Source: Stenotrophomonas maltophilia (GTDB lineage: Bacteria; Pseudomonadota; Gammaproteobacteria; Xanthomonadales; Xanthomonadaceae). From it: a stretch of 59,465 bases of DNA. Location of the stretch: the NCBI RefSeq assembly GCF_004684085.1, contig NZ_SRHZ01000075.1, forward strand, positions 1 to 59,465. The letters are read 5' to 3'. Under the pieces are notes generated by a model. The model ran no database searches, was not told the origin of the DNA, and worked only from the letters and a program-made list of their open reading frames with translations. The translations under genes were made by a program, and so were the position numbers. Below are positions 45,557 to 54,060 of this stretch, in pieces. Numbering within the stretch: the first letter of the stretch is position 1; every line of letters starts with the position of its first letter.

Positions 45557-48205
45557 ATGTACTGGCTCAGCCGCCACCGCATGCTGTTGCTGACCCTCCT
45601 GGTGATGGTGGGTGGCACCGTGCTGTGCGCGGTCGCCGCCGGCCACTACGCCTGGCGGCGTGCCTTGGGCGAGGAAAGCAGCCAGGTACAACGCCAGCTG
45701 CAGTTGTATGGCCAGGGCCTGCAGCAGCGCATCGACCGCTTCGGCACGTTGCCGCAGGTGCTGGCGCTGGATCCGGATCTGCTGCACGCGCTGCGCGTGC
45801 CGCCCTCGCCCACCGAACGGCAGCGGCTGAACCTCAAGCTGCAACGCGCCAATGAAGTCACCCGTGCCTCGACCCTGACCCTGGTCGGCCACGACGGTGT
45901 GGCGGTGGCAGCCAGCAACTGGGACCAGCCAACCACCAACGTCGGCGAGAACTACAGCTACCGCCCTTACTACCGCCAGGCGCTGGCGCAGGGGCGCGGC
46001 CGCTTCTACGGCATCGGCATGACCACCGGCGTGCCCGGCTACTACCTGTCGCAGGCCATCGAGGAAGACGGCAAGCGGCTCGGCGTGGTGGTGATCAAGG
46101 TCGAGCTGTCGGCGCTGGAACAGGAATGGTTGAGCAGCCCGGACGTGGTGCTGGCCAGCGACGACCACGACGTGGTGTTCCTGGCCAACCGTGACAGCTG
46201 GCGCTACCGGCTGCTGCGCCCGCTGGGTGCCGATGAGCGCCGCGAGATGCTCGATGCCCGCCAGTACGCCGACCGCGCCCTGCAGCCATTGCGCGCGCGT
46301 ACCGAAGACGTGCTGGCCGATGGTGGCCGCATGGTGCGCCTGCTGGATCCAGCACTGCCGCAGCCGATGCTGTGGCAGAGCCTGCCCTTGCCCGCCGAAG
46401 GCTGGAACCTGCATCTGCTGCACGACGCCAGTGCCGCCACCGCCGCCGGTCGCGCAGCCGCCCTCACCGGCGGTGCCGCGTGGTTGGCGCTGGGCTTCCT
46501 GGTGCTGTTCGTGCAGCAGCGCCGGCGCTTGGCCAAACATCGCCTGCGCAGCCGCCGCGAACTGGAAACCCTGCTCAAGCAGCACGCACAGGAGCTGCGC
46601 ACTGCACAGGATGGCCTGCTTCAGGCCGCCACCGATGCCGACAGCGGCCTCAGCCGCAGCCTCGAACACCTGCCACAGGGTGTGGTGGTGATCGACCGGG
46701 AACTGCGACTGGTCGCGTGGAATTCGCGCTACCTGGAACTGTTCCGTTTTCCGCTGGACCTGGTGCGCGTGGGCCGGCCGATCGAGGAACTGTTCCGCTT
46801 CAATGCGCGCCGCGGCCTGCTCGGCCCCGGCCCGGTGGACGAGGCCATCGAGCGTCGCCTCAACCACCTGCGCAGCGGCCGCCCGCACATGCGCGAGAGC
46901 GAAAAGGACGACGGCACCGTGCTGGAAATCCGCGGCAATCCCCTGCCCGACGGCGGCTTCGTCACCAGCTACGCCGACATCACCAGCTACAAGAACGCGG
47001 CACGCGAACTGCGCTCGCTGGCCGATGCGCTGGAGCACCGCATCACCGAGCGTACCCACGACCTGGACGAAGCACGCCGCGAAGCCGAGCAGGCCAACCG
47101 CTACAAGACCCGCTTCGTCGCCTCGGCCGTGCACGACCTGCTGCAGCCGCTGAATGCCGCGCGCATGTTCGTCTCGGTGCTGCGCGGCAAGCTGAGTGAC
47201 CCGGCACAGCAGCAGACCAGCGACCATATCGATGCCGCGTTGGCTGCGCAGGATGCAATTCTCAACAGCCTGCTGGATATCTCGCGGCTGGAGTCAGGAT
47301 CATTGCAGCTACGTGTGCGCGCTTTTGCGATTTCGCCACTACTGGAAGTCCTGGCGCGTGAGTTCGGCATCGCCGCACAGAGCCGTGGCCTGCAACTTGA
47401 CTGGGTGGACACCCGCGCAGTGGTGGTCAGTGACGAAGCGCTGCTGCGCCGTATCCTGCAGAACTTCCTGTCCAACGCGCTGCGCTACACGCCACAGGGA
47501 CGCGTACTGATCGGTTGTCGGCGCGCGGGCGACCAACTGCGCATCGAGGTGCACGACCAGGGCCCGGGCATTCCGGAAAGCCTGCAGGGTGAGATCTTCG
47601 AAGAGTTTCGCCGCCTGAACGATGGCGTGGAGCAGGAACGTGGCGCCGGCCTGGGCCTGGCCATCGTCGAACGCATCGGCCGCCTGCTCGGCCACCGCAT
47701 CAGCCTGCGTTCCACCTTGGGCAAGGGCAGCGTATTCGCCGTGAGCGTGGCACTCGGGCGCGCCGACGATGTGATCGCACCTACCGCAGCGCCGGTCATC
47801 TCGAGCGAACCCTCCGACGACAGCCCGCTGCGACAATGCCGTGTGTGGAGCATCGACGATGATCCCCACGTCTGTGCGGCGACCCGTGCGCTGCTGGAGC
47901 GCTGGGGTTGCCAGGTGGACCTTGCCGATGGCCCGCAGGGTGCGTTGGAAATCGCCAGTGCGTTGAACGTACCGCAGTTGCTGCTGCTGGACGTGCGTAT
48001 GGGGCAATGGCACGGACCGGACCTGTATGAAGCGCTGTGCACGCTGTGGAAGGCGCGACCGCCTGTGATCCTGGTGACCGCCGAGCGTGATGAGGCGCTG
48101 AAGGCGCATGCCGCCGAGAACGGCTGGGGCTTCCTGCTCAAGCCCGTGCGGCCGCCCGCGTTACGGGCATTGATGACACAGATGTTGTTGCGGCATCGGG
48201 GGTGA
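45557..48205 (+). CDS. Hybrid sensor histidine kinase with dCache-like sensor, PAS, kinase and receiver domains
   Basis: An 882-residue membrane kinase. TM1 is about 8-28, the periplasmic dCache-like domain about 30-295 (NYSYRPYYRQALAQGRGRFY, as in DctB-like sensors), and TM2 about 300-318. A coiled coil (~320-370), a PAS domain (LPQGVVVIDRELRLVAWN) and a second coiled coil follow. The phosphorylated His526 is in AVHDLLQPLNAAR, the ATPase has QNFLSNALRYTPQG and GAGLGLAIVERIG, and a C-terminal receiver has Asp812 in LLLLDVRMGQW. The likely ligand is a C4-dicarboxylate, inferred from the porin and dctA alongside. The LuxR-type regulator at 48713 is the natural partner. Confidence 0.9.
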   Translation: MYWLSRHRMLLLTLLVMVGGTVLCAVAAGHYAWRRALGEESSQVQRQLQLYGQGLQQRIDRFGTLPQVLALDPDLLHALRVPPSPTERQRLNLKLQRANEVTRASTLTLVGHDGVAVAASNWDQPTTNVGENYSYRPYYRQALAQGRGRFYGIGMTTGVPGYYLSQAIEEDGKRLGVVVIKVELSALEQEWLSSPDVVLASDDHDVVFLANRDSWRYRLLRPLGADERREMLDARQYADRALQPLRARTEDVLADGGRMVRLLDPALPQPMLWQSLPLPAEGWNLHLLHDASAATAAGRAAALTGGAAWLALGFLVLFVQQRRRLAKHRLRSRRELETLLKQHAQELRTAQDGLLQAATDADSGLSRSLEHLPQGVVVIDRELRLVAWNSRYLELFRFPLDLVRVGRPIEELFRFNARRGLLGPGPVDEAIERRLNHLRSGRPHMRESEKDDGTVLEIRGNPLPDGGFVTSYADITSYKNAARELRSLADALEHRITERTHDLDEARREAEQANRYKTRFVASAVHDLLQPLNAARMFVSVLRGKLSDPAQQQTSDHIDAALAAQDAILNSLLDISRLESGSLQLRVRAFAISPLLEVLAREFGIAAQSRGLQLDWVDTRAVVVSDEALLRRILQNFLSNALRYTPQGRVLIGCRRAGDQLRIEVHDQGPGIPESLQGEIFEEFRRLNDGVEQERGAGLGLAIVERIGRLLGHRISLRSTLGKGSVFAVSVALGRADDVIAPTAAPVISSEPSDDSPLRQCRVWSIDDDPHVCAATRALLERWGCQVDLADGPQGALEIASALNVPQLLLLDVRMGQWHGPDLYEALCTLWKARPPVILVTAERDEALKAHAAENGWGFLLKPVRPPALRALMTQMLLRHRG

Positions 48206-48212
48206 CAGCAGC

Positions 48213-48232
48213 TGCGCATGGCGCGGCTCTAC
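48213..48232. repeat. Degenerate SMAG palindrome
   Basis: AGCTGCGCATGGCGCGGCTCTAC keeps the centre GCATGGCG and the CTAC foot but has lost most pairing. It lies between the convergent kinase and DUF695 genes. Confidence 0.5.
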
Positions 48233-48256
48233 AGAATTGGACGTTCGCTTCTGCGG

Positions 48257-48709
48257 CTAGTTGACCTCTGAATCCCGTAGCGGCAGGTCCAGCTCGGGCT
48301 GGGCCAGCGTCCAGTCGCGGTCGTATTCCATCTGGAACTCCCATTCCCGCAGCTGTACGGGTGAGGCGAGTAGCTGCTGCAGATGGTCATTCGCCTGTTC
48401 GGGATCATCTACCCGATATAGCAGCACGCGTTCGCCACGGGCGGTGATGCGAGCAAGGAAAACGGCATTGCCGTCCGCTTCAAAGCTCGATTCGAACAGG
48501 CCCTCCAGGCGCGTGACCACCTCCAGTTCTTCCGGGGTGGGCATGCCGTTGTCACCCAACTCTCTGCACGTGATGCCGATCCGCAGGTGCCAGGGAAATG
48601 CGTCCCGGCCTGCAAAGCTCCGCAGCGCCGTGTTGACCACCACCACCGCAGGAGCCTCGCCGAGGGTCGTGTTGATGAGGGCGTAGAACGGCGCCGGGGT
48701 TTCCCGCAT
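48257..48709 (-). CDS. DUF695 domain protein
   Basis: A 150-residue soluble protein. The pattern APAVVVVNTALR, FPWHLRIGITCREL, GMPTPEELEVVTRLEGLFE, AVFLARITARGERVLLYRV and YDRDWTLAQ matches DUF695, whose function is unknown. It begins three bases after the stop of the LuxR-type regulator and is surely co-transcribed with it. A diverged SMAG palindrome lies between its end and the kinase gene. Confidence 0.8.
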   Translation of the reverse strand: MRETPAPFYALINTTLGEAPAVVVVNTALRSFAGRDAFPWHLRIGITCRELGDNGMPTPEELEVVTRLEGLFESSFEADGNAVFLARITARGERVLLYRVDDPEQANDHLQQLLASPVQLREWEFQMEYDRDWTLAQPELDLPLRDSEVN

Positions 48710-48712
48710 CGG

Positions 48713-49360
48713 TCAGATCCCGCCGGCGTCGCCTTCCGGCTCCAGCGCCTTCACCAGCACCGCCGCCTGGGTGCGGCTGTGGCACTCCAGCTTCTTCAGG
48801 ATGGCGGTCACGTGCACCTTCACCGTGTTCTCGGCCAGGCCAAGTTCGTAGGCGATCTGCTTGTTGAGCAGGCCATCGGCCAGGCACAGCAGCACGCGGA
48901 ACTGCTGCGGGGTGAGCTGGGCCAGACGTGCGGCCAGCAGCGCGTCGGACTCGCTGCGCTCCGGCGCCATCGCCGGGAACCACAGGCCGCCATCAAGCAC
49001 CGCCTGCACCGCCTCGCCGATGGTCTCGGCCGGGGCCGACTTCGGGATGAAACCGGCGGCGCCGAACTGCTGGGCACGGCGGATCACCCGCGGATGATCG
49101 TTGGACGAGAGGATCACCACCGGGATGTCCGGATGCGAGCCGCGCACGTGCAGCAGCGCGGAAAAACCGTGTGCGCCGGGCATGGTCAGGTCGAGCAGCA
49201 CCAGGTCCACGTCTGGGTGCGCGTCGAGTGCTTCGGCCAATGCCTCGGCGCTGGCGACCTCGCGCACCTGCGCCAGCGGCAGGCTCTGCCGCAGTGACTG
49301 CACCACCGCCGATCGCAGCAGCGGGTGGTCATCGGCGATCAGGATGGTGTATTCGCTCAT
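48713..49360 (-). CDS. LuxR/NarL-family response regulator
   Basis: A 215-residue two-component regulator. The receiver has the acidic pair Asp10/Asp11 and the phosphoacceptor Asp57 in VLLDLTMPGAHG, then SNDHPRV and the Lys in FIPKSAPAETIG. The C-terminal HTH reads LTPQQFRVLLCLADGLLNKQ and ELGLAENTVKVHVTAILKKL. I start at MSEYTILIADDHP. It is convergent with the hybrid kinase, which has no other obvious output, and probably acts on the dctA/porin region. DUF695 follows in the same operon. Confidence 0.92.
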   Translation of the reverse strand: MSEYTILIADDHPLLRSAVVQSLRQSLPLAQVREVASAEALAEALDAHPDVDLVLLDLTMPGAHGFSALLHVRGSHPDIPVVILSSNDHPRVIRRAQQFGAAGFIPKSAPAETIGEAVQAVLDGGLWFPAMAPERSESDALLAARLAQLTPQQFRVLLCLADGLLNKQIAYELGLAENTVKVHVTAILKKLECHSRTQAAVLVKALEPEGDAGGI

Positions 49361-49388
49361 GCGGCCATTGTACGGGCAGGCCGCCGCA

Positions 49389-50444
49389 TCAGCGCCCTGC
49401 CGGCTCCACGCTGCTGCGCCAGGCATCGAGGAACTGGCGGCGCTTGAGCGCGTCCAGGTACACCAGCAGGCCCGGACCCAGCTGGATCGGACGCCGGCTG
49501 CGGCCGGGCGCATCGTCGCCACGCGCGTTGCCGGTCACGATCGGCATCAGCCGTGCCTCGCGCGACAGCACCTGCTGGCCACGCGGTGACAACAGGTAAT
49601 CGAGGAAGCGCCGGGCTTCTTCCGGGTGTGGGCCGGTGCGCGGGATCACCGCGGTGCGCAGCACCACCAGCGTGTAGTCCTCGGGTTCGACAATCGCCAG
49701 CGGTGCACCGGCATCGACACGTGCCTGCGCATAGGAGCCGAGCACGTTGTAGACCAGCGACAGCTGGCCGCTGGCCACCTTGTCCAGCAGTACACCGGTG
49801 CGCTCCTCGCGCACCACGTCGTTGTCGCCCAGCGCGCCCAGCAACGCACCCGCGATGCTGCCACGCTGCGCATCCTGGGTCGCCAGCAGGTAGCCGACGC
49901 TGCTGCGCTCGATGTCATAAGTGCCGACCCTGCCGCGCAGGGGTGCACCTTCGGCGCGCAAACGGTCCAGCAGCTGCCGGCGCGTGTGCGGCACCTTCGC
50001 AGCCGACAGTACGCGGGTGTTGTAGACCATCACCACCGGCTCGTAGCTGATGCCGAATGCCTCGTTGCGCCACTGCGCCCAGGCCGGCAGCGCAGCGGTC
50101 TGCGCCGAGCGATGCGGCAGCGCGTGGCCGTCGTTGACCAGTTTGGTCTGCAGGTCCATGCCGCTGGAGATCAGCAGGTCCGGCGATGCCGGTCCGCCGC
50201 GGTCGTGCAGGTAACGCGCGTACAGGTCCTGGGTGATGATGTCCTCGTACACCACTTCAGTGCCGGGGTGCAGCCGCTGGTAATCGGCAATCACCACCGC
50301 GAACACTTCGATGTCGGTGGTGCCGTGGATGCGCAGCTGCGCGGTGACCGCTCCCTGTGCGGGAAAACGGCGCACATCGCCGGGCGCGGCCAGCACCGGC
50401 AGGGCCAGCAGCAAGGCAACGGCAGCAGCGAACAGGCGGATCAT
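49389..50444 (-). CDS. Periplasmic solute-binding protein linked to a two-component system
   Basis: A 351-residue exported binding protein of the iron/2-aminoethylphosphonate/phosphoglycerate (AfuA/PgtC-like) group. Signal peptide MIRLFAAAVALLLALPVLA. Mature features are LRIHGTTDIEVFAVVIADYQ, SSGMDLQTKLVNDG, AFGISYEPVVMVYNTR and a C-terminal segment ending in HPEEARRFLDYLLSPRGQQ. No ABC permease or ATPase is encoded nearby. Its start overlaps the kinase stop (ATGA), so it probably serves as a ligand-sensing partner of that kinase, as PgtC does for PgtB in enterobacteria. Confidence 0.87.
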   Translation of the reverse strand: MIRLFAAAVALLLALPVLAAPGDVRRFPAQGAVTAQLRIHGTTDIEVFAVVIADYQRLHPGTEVVYEDIITQDLYARYLHDRGGPASPDLLISSGMDLQTKLVNDGHALPHRSAQTAALPAWAQWRNEAFGISYEPVVMVYNTRVLSAAKVPHTRRQLLDRLRAEGAPLRGRVGTYDIERSSVGYLLATQDAQRGSIAGALLGALGDNDVVREERTGVLLDKVASGQLSLVYNVLGSYAQARVDAGAPLAIVEPEDYTLVVLRTAVIPRTGPHPEEARRFLDYLLSPRGQQVLSREARLMPIVTGNARGDDAPGRSRRPIQLGPGLLVYLDALKRRQFLDAWRSSVEPAGR

Positions 50445-51832
50445 GAACTGCTCCGTGGCAGGCGGATGGTGGCGACCAACCCGCCCTGCGGGCGGTTGCT
50501 GAGGTCGATGCGGCCGCCATGGCTGTCGACCACGCGCTTGACGATAGCCAGGCCGAGCCCGGCGCCTCCAGAGGGCGCGCCCTCGCCACGGGCGAAGCGC
50601 TCGAATACGCGTTCGGCGTCAGCGGGCGCGATGCCGGCGCCATGATCGGCGATGGTCAGCACTGCCTGCCCGCCGTCCACGGTCAGCGCGATCTGCAACG
50701 GGCCGTCGCCGCCGTACTTCAGTGCGTTGTCGACCAGGTTCTTGATCGCCTCGCGCAGCAGCAGTGCATCGCCGTGCACCTGCACCGGTTCGGCGGTCAT
50801 CGCCAGTTGTACGCGCGGCGCCGGGCTGGCCTGCGGCAGCGCTTCATGCAGGGCCTGGTGCACGGTCTCGGCCAGGTCCACCGCCGCAAAGCGCTGCAGA
50901 TGCGAACGATGGATCACACTGGCATCGCTGAGCAGCTGGTTCAACAACCGGCTCATATGCGTGGCGTTGCGCTCGATCGCCTGCAGGCTGCGCCGCATGT
51001 CTTCGGGGTCGTCGTCATCCAGCGCCAGCTGTGCCTGCGCGCGCAGGGCAGCCAAGGGTGTGCGCATCTGGTGGGCAGCTTCGGCCATGAATGCACGCAG
51101 GGTTTCATTGCTGCTGGACAGGCGTTCCATGAAGCGGTTCAACGCCGCCACCATCTGGTCCATCTCGCGCGGCACGCGCGCATCCAGTGGCTTCAGGTCG
51201 GACGGCTCGCGGCGCGACAGCTCGCGTTCCACCCGCACCAATGGCCGGAACGCGCGATGCACACCAAACGCCACCAGCGCCAGCAGCAGCCCGGACAGCA
51301 CACCGATCGCCAGCAAGGCACGGTTGACCAGGTCCTGCGCGACGGCTTCGCGCGCGCGCCGGGTCTGGCCGACCTGCACCTGTACTTCACCCAGTGCCGA
51401 GGCGGCGGCGAAGCTGCGACCGACCACCACGAAGCGCACGGTCTCGCCGCTGTACGCCGCATCAAACAGCTGCGGTTGCGTGCCGGGCCGGCGCGGCGGC
51501 GCCGGCAGGTCGCCATAGCCGGTGATCAGATTGCCGCGGCTGTCTGCGACCCGATAGAACACACGGTCTTCCGGGGCCATCGCCAGCAGGTCCAGCGCGG
51601 CATAGGGCAGATCGACCTGCCACTGGCCATCGACCAGGGCGACCGAATCGGCGATGGACAGCGCCGAAGACACCAGCAGATGGTCGTAGGATCGGTTCGC
51701 GGCCCGCTGGCCATAGTCGCGTGCGGCAAACAGCAGGGCCACCGCGAACACTGCCAGCAGCGCGCCGAGATAGAGCAGCAGCGTGCGCCGCAACGAACCC
51801 GGTGCGGCGTTCGCAGCGCGTGCGTCAGCCAT
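50441..51832 (-). CDS. TctE-like sensor histidine kinase
   Basis: A 463-residue membrane kinase. TM1 is about 17-38 (LLLYLGALLAVFAVALLFAA), the periplasmic 2CSK_N-type domain about 40-185, TM2 about 187-206. HAMP follows, then the His254 box AEAAHQMRTPLAALRAQAQL and the ATPase with IKNLVDNALKYGG and GAGLGLAIVKRVVDSHGG. TctE kinases sense tricarboxylates, which fits the citrate transporter gene upstream. I start at MADARAANAAPG (51832), giving an 8-base overlap with the regulator gene; an in-frame ATG at 51850 is also possible. Confidence 0.9.
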   Translation of the reverse strand: MADARAANAAPGSLRRTLLLYLGALLAVFAVALLFAARDYGQRAANRSYDHLLVSSALSIADSVALVDGQWQVDLPYAALDLLAMAPEDRVFYRVADSRGNLITGYGDLPAPPRRPGTQPQLFDAAYSGETVRFVVVGRSFAAASALGEVQVQVGQTRRAREAVAQDLVNRALLAIGVLSGLLLALVAFGVHRAFRPLVRVERELSRREPSDLKPLDARVPREMDQMVAALNRFMERLSSSNETLRAFMAEAAHQMRTPLAALRAQAQLALDDDDPEDMRRSLQAIERNATHMSRLLNQLLSDASVIHRSHLQRFAAVDLAETVHQALHEALPQASPAPRVQLAMTAEPVQVHGDALLLREAIKNLVDNALKYGGDGPLQIALTVDGGQAVLTIADHGAGIAPADAERVFERFARGEGAPSGGAGLGLAIVKRVVDSHGGRIDLSNRPQGGLVATIRLPRSSS

Positions 51833-52514
51833 CGGTGTCGCTGCCACCATCGCTGGCTTCCAGCAGGTAGCCGACGCCGCGCACCGTGGTGATGCGCAAC
51901 GGCGCACTGGCCAGTTTTTTTCTCAAGCGACCGACATACAGCTCGATGGCATTCGGGCCAGCCTCATCGTCAAAGCCAAACAGGCCATTGCCGATCTCGT
52001 CCTTGCCGACCACCTGGCCGAGGCGCCCAACCAGGATCTCCAACAGTCGGTATTCGCGGTTGGGCAGTTCGATCGGTTCACCGTCGAGGCTCACCCGATG
52101 CGCGGCATTGTCGAACTGGAACCCGCCAATCTGCACCACTTCGCTGGCCTGGCCACGCGCACGCCGCAGCAGCACGCGGCAGCGCGCCTCGAATTCGCGG
52201 AAGTCGAACGGCTTGCCGAGATAGTCGTCGGCGCCGACATCCAGCGCCTGCACACGGTCTTCGATGCCATCGCGTGCGGTCAGCATCAGTACCGGCGTGC
52301 TGTCGCCGCGCTCGCGCATGCCGGCCAGCACGCGCAGGCCATCGAGCTTGGGCAGGCCGATATCCAGCACCACCAGGTCGAAGCTCTGGTAGCGCAGCAC
52401 GCTGGCAGCGGCCAGGCCATCGGCCTGCCAGTCCACGGCGTGCCCGCTGCGACGCATGCGGCGGATGATCGCATCGGCCAGATCCGGGTTGTCTTCGACC
52501 AGCAGCAGGCGCAT
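51825..52514 (-). CDS. OmpR-family response regulator, TctD-like
   Basis: A 229-residue regulator. The receiver has Glu7/Asp8 and phosphoacceptor Asp51 in VVLDIGLPKLDG, then LTARDG and the Lys in DDYLGKPFDF. The winged helix-turn-helix contains NREYRLLEILVGRLGQVV and GPNAIELYVGRLRKKL. It is the first gene of the regulator-kinase-binding protein operon and divergent from the porin-CitMHS-SDR genes, its likely target. The long reading frame upstream to 53027 is not coding. Confidence 0.93.
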   Translation of the reverse strand: MRLLLVEDNPDLADAIIRRMRRSGHAVDWQADGLAAASVLRYQSFDLVVLDIGLPKLDGLRVLAGMRERGDSTPVLMLTARDGIEDRVQALDVGADDYLGKPFDFREFEARCRVLLRRARGQASEVVQIGGFQFDNAAHRVSLDGEPIELPNREYRLLEILVGRLGQVVGKDEIGNGLFGFDDEAGPNAIELYVGRLRKKLASAPLRITTVRGVGYLLEASDGGSDTDG

Positions 52515-52562
52515 GGGCACGGGGGTGGGAGGGGAACCGAATGCTACCGCATGCCGCTGCTG

Positions 52563-52679
52563 CGCTCGCCGGGCACGGCCCGGCGCTACCGGGCGCTGCG
52601 GCGTCGATGCATCCGCCGGGCATGGGCCCACACCAACGGGGGCACCGTCGCAGGGTAGCGCCGGGCCATGCCCGGCGAG
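52563..52679. repeat. Inverted pair of SMAG palindromes in the porin/regulator control region
   Basis: CGCTCGCCGGGCACGGCCCG... ending GCTACC (52563-52590) and its reverse copy starting GTAGCGCCGGG (52654-52679) flank a partial CGCCGGGCATGG at ~52616. They lie in the 298-base gap between the response regulator and the second porin, where the divergent promoters must also be; the promoter is more likely in the less GC-rich stretch at 52690-52740. Confidence 0.75.
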
Positions 52680-52812
52680 TGCAGCGGCTCGCTTTACGCT
52701 GCACCGCACAATCCGTTGACAGGACGATGACAGCTTGCCCGACCCAGACTGCGGCCGCGCACCGTCCGGTGCCCACGATTGCCGCGCGCCTGGCGCGCAC
52801 CTGGGAGGGTTT

Positions 52813-53988
52813 GTGGAATTCACGTTTGCCTGGCGGCGTCCTGCCGCCATGATGGCGCTGGCCGCCCTGTCGGCGCCGGCCTTTGCCGCCGAAGACGACC
52901 GTCCGGTCACTGCTTCCCTCGGGGGCCGCCTGCACCTGGACTTCGCCACCTTCGACAACGACAACCGCGGTTCGGCGAACAAGGACGACACCGAGATCCG
53001 TCGCGCCTGGCTGGATGTGTCGGGCAAGTTCTTCGTGGTCGACTACAAGCTGGAAGCCGATTTTTCCGGCGACCGCGTCGAGGCCAAGGACGTGTACCTG
53101 GCACGCAGCTTCGGCAAGGCCGGCAAGCTGACCGTGGGACAGTTCAAGCAGTACTTCTCGCTGGATGACCGCACCAGTTCCAACTACGGCAGCTTCCTGG
53201 AGCGCGGCAACGCCGGCACCACGCTGGCACCGCTGTACCGCCTGGGTGCGTCATGGCAGGCCAACCCCGGTGACTTCACCTGGGCGGCCAGCCTCTACAG
53301 CCTGGAGAGCATCGACGCCTGGCAGGTGAAGGGTCGCGCCGCCGGTGGCCGCGTCACCTGGGCACCCTCGCCCAGCGACGGCGACGTGCTGCACCTGGGC
53401 CTGTCGCTGGCCCGCGAGGCCTACGACAACCCGGGCAGCAACGGCACCCCCGGCCTGAAGATCCGCCCGCGCCCGGCCGGCCACCTGTCCGACGAGAGCG
53501 GCCTGACCCTGGTCGACTTCTCCGCCGGCCGCGATACCGACGTCAACAAGTGGTCGCTGGAATACGCGCAGGTGCGCGGCCCGCTGTCGTGGCAGGGCGA
53601 GTTCAGTGGCGCCACCTTCGATGACGGCGCGCAGCGTGGCGACGTGATGGCCGCTTACGGCATGTTCAGCTGGTTCGTCACCGGCGAAAGCCGCGCCTAC
53701 GACCGCAAGACCGGCCGCTTTGCGCGGGTGAAGGACATCCGCCACAAGGCCGGTGCCTTCGAAGTGGCGCTGCGCTACGACCAGATGTGGGGCGCACAGC
53801 ACCTCGATGGTGCACCGGACCTGCGCCGCGGCAGCACCGAAGCGTGGACGCTGGGCGGCAACTGGTACCTGCGCGACAACCTGCGCTTCATGCTCAACGT
53901 GATCGAAAGCCGCAACCGCGACCGCCTGGCCGGGGTGACGGTGGACCGTACGCGCGCGGTCACCGGTCGCCTGCAGTACGACTTCTAG
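52813..53988 (+). CDS. OprO/OprP-type outer-membrane porin (2)
   Basis: A 391-residue porin, related to the one beside dctA. I start at the GTG that follows GGGAGGG at ideal spacing; this gives a signal peptide ending AALSAPAFA before AEDDRPVTASLGGRLHLDF. The ORF from 52735 has no such site. Body features are DTEIRRAWLDVSGKFFVVDY, FSLDDRTSSNYGSFLERGN and the terminal LQYDF. It precedes a CitMHS transporter by 72 bases on the same strand, which suggests it admits citrate-like anions through the outer membrane. Confidence 0.88.
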   Translation: MEFTFAWRRPAAMMALAALSAPAFAAEDDRPVTASLGGRLHLDFATFDNDNRGSANKDDTEIRRAWLDVSGKFFVVDYKLEADFSGDRVEAKDVYLARSFGKAGKLTVGQFKQYFSLDDRTSSNYGSFLERGNAGTTLAPLYRLGASWQANPGDFTWAASLYSLESIDAWQVKGRAAGGRVTWAPSPSDGDVLHLGLSLAREAYDNPGSNGTPGLKIRPRPAGHLSDESGLTLVDFSAGRDTDVNKWSLEYAQVRGPLSWQGEFSGATFDDGAQRGDVMAAYGMFSWFVTGESRAYDRKTGRFARVKDIRHKAGAFEVALRYDQMWGAQHLDGAPDLRRGSTEAWTLGGNWYLRDNLRFMLNVIESRNRDRLAGVTVDRTRAVTGRLQYDF

Positions 53989-54060
53989 GCCTGATATTCC
54001 GGGCGTGCCGCCCGGGCCCCTTCCACTCCCCCACATCCTGTTTTCGCAAGGAGTCCGCAG

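Noticed and set aside
44207..47227. 1006-codon minus-strand open frame over the porin and hybrid kinase
   Set aside because: Antisense shadow; the plus-strand genes have signal peptide, membrane and catalytic motifs, and the shadow is a His/Gln/Ala-rich string without structure.
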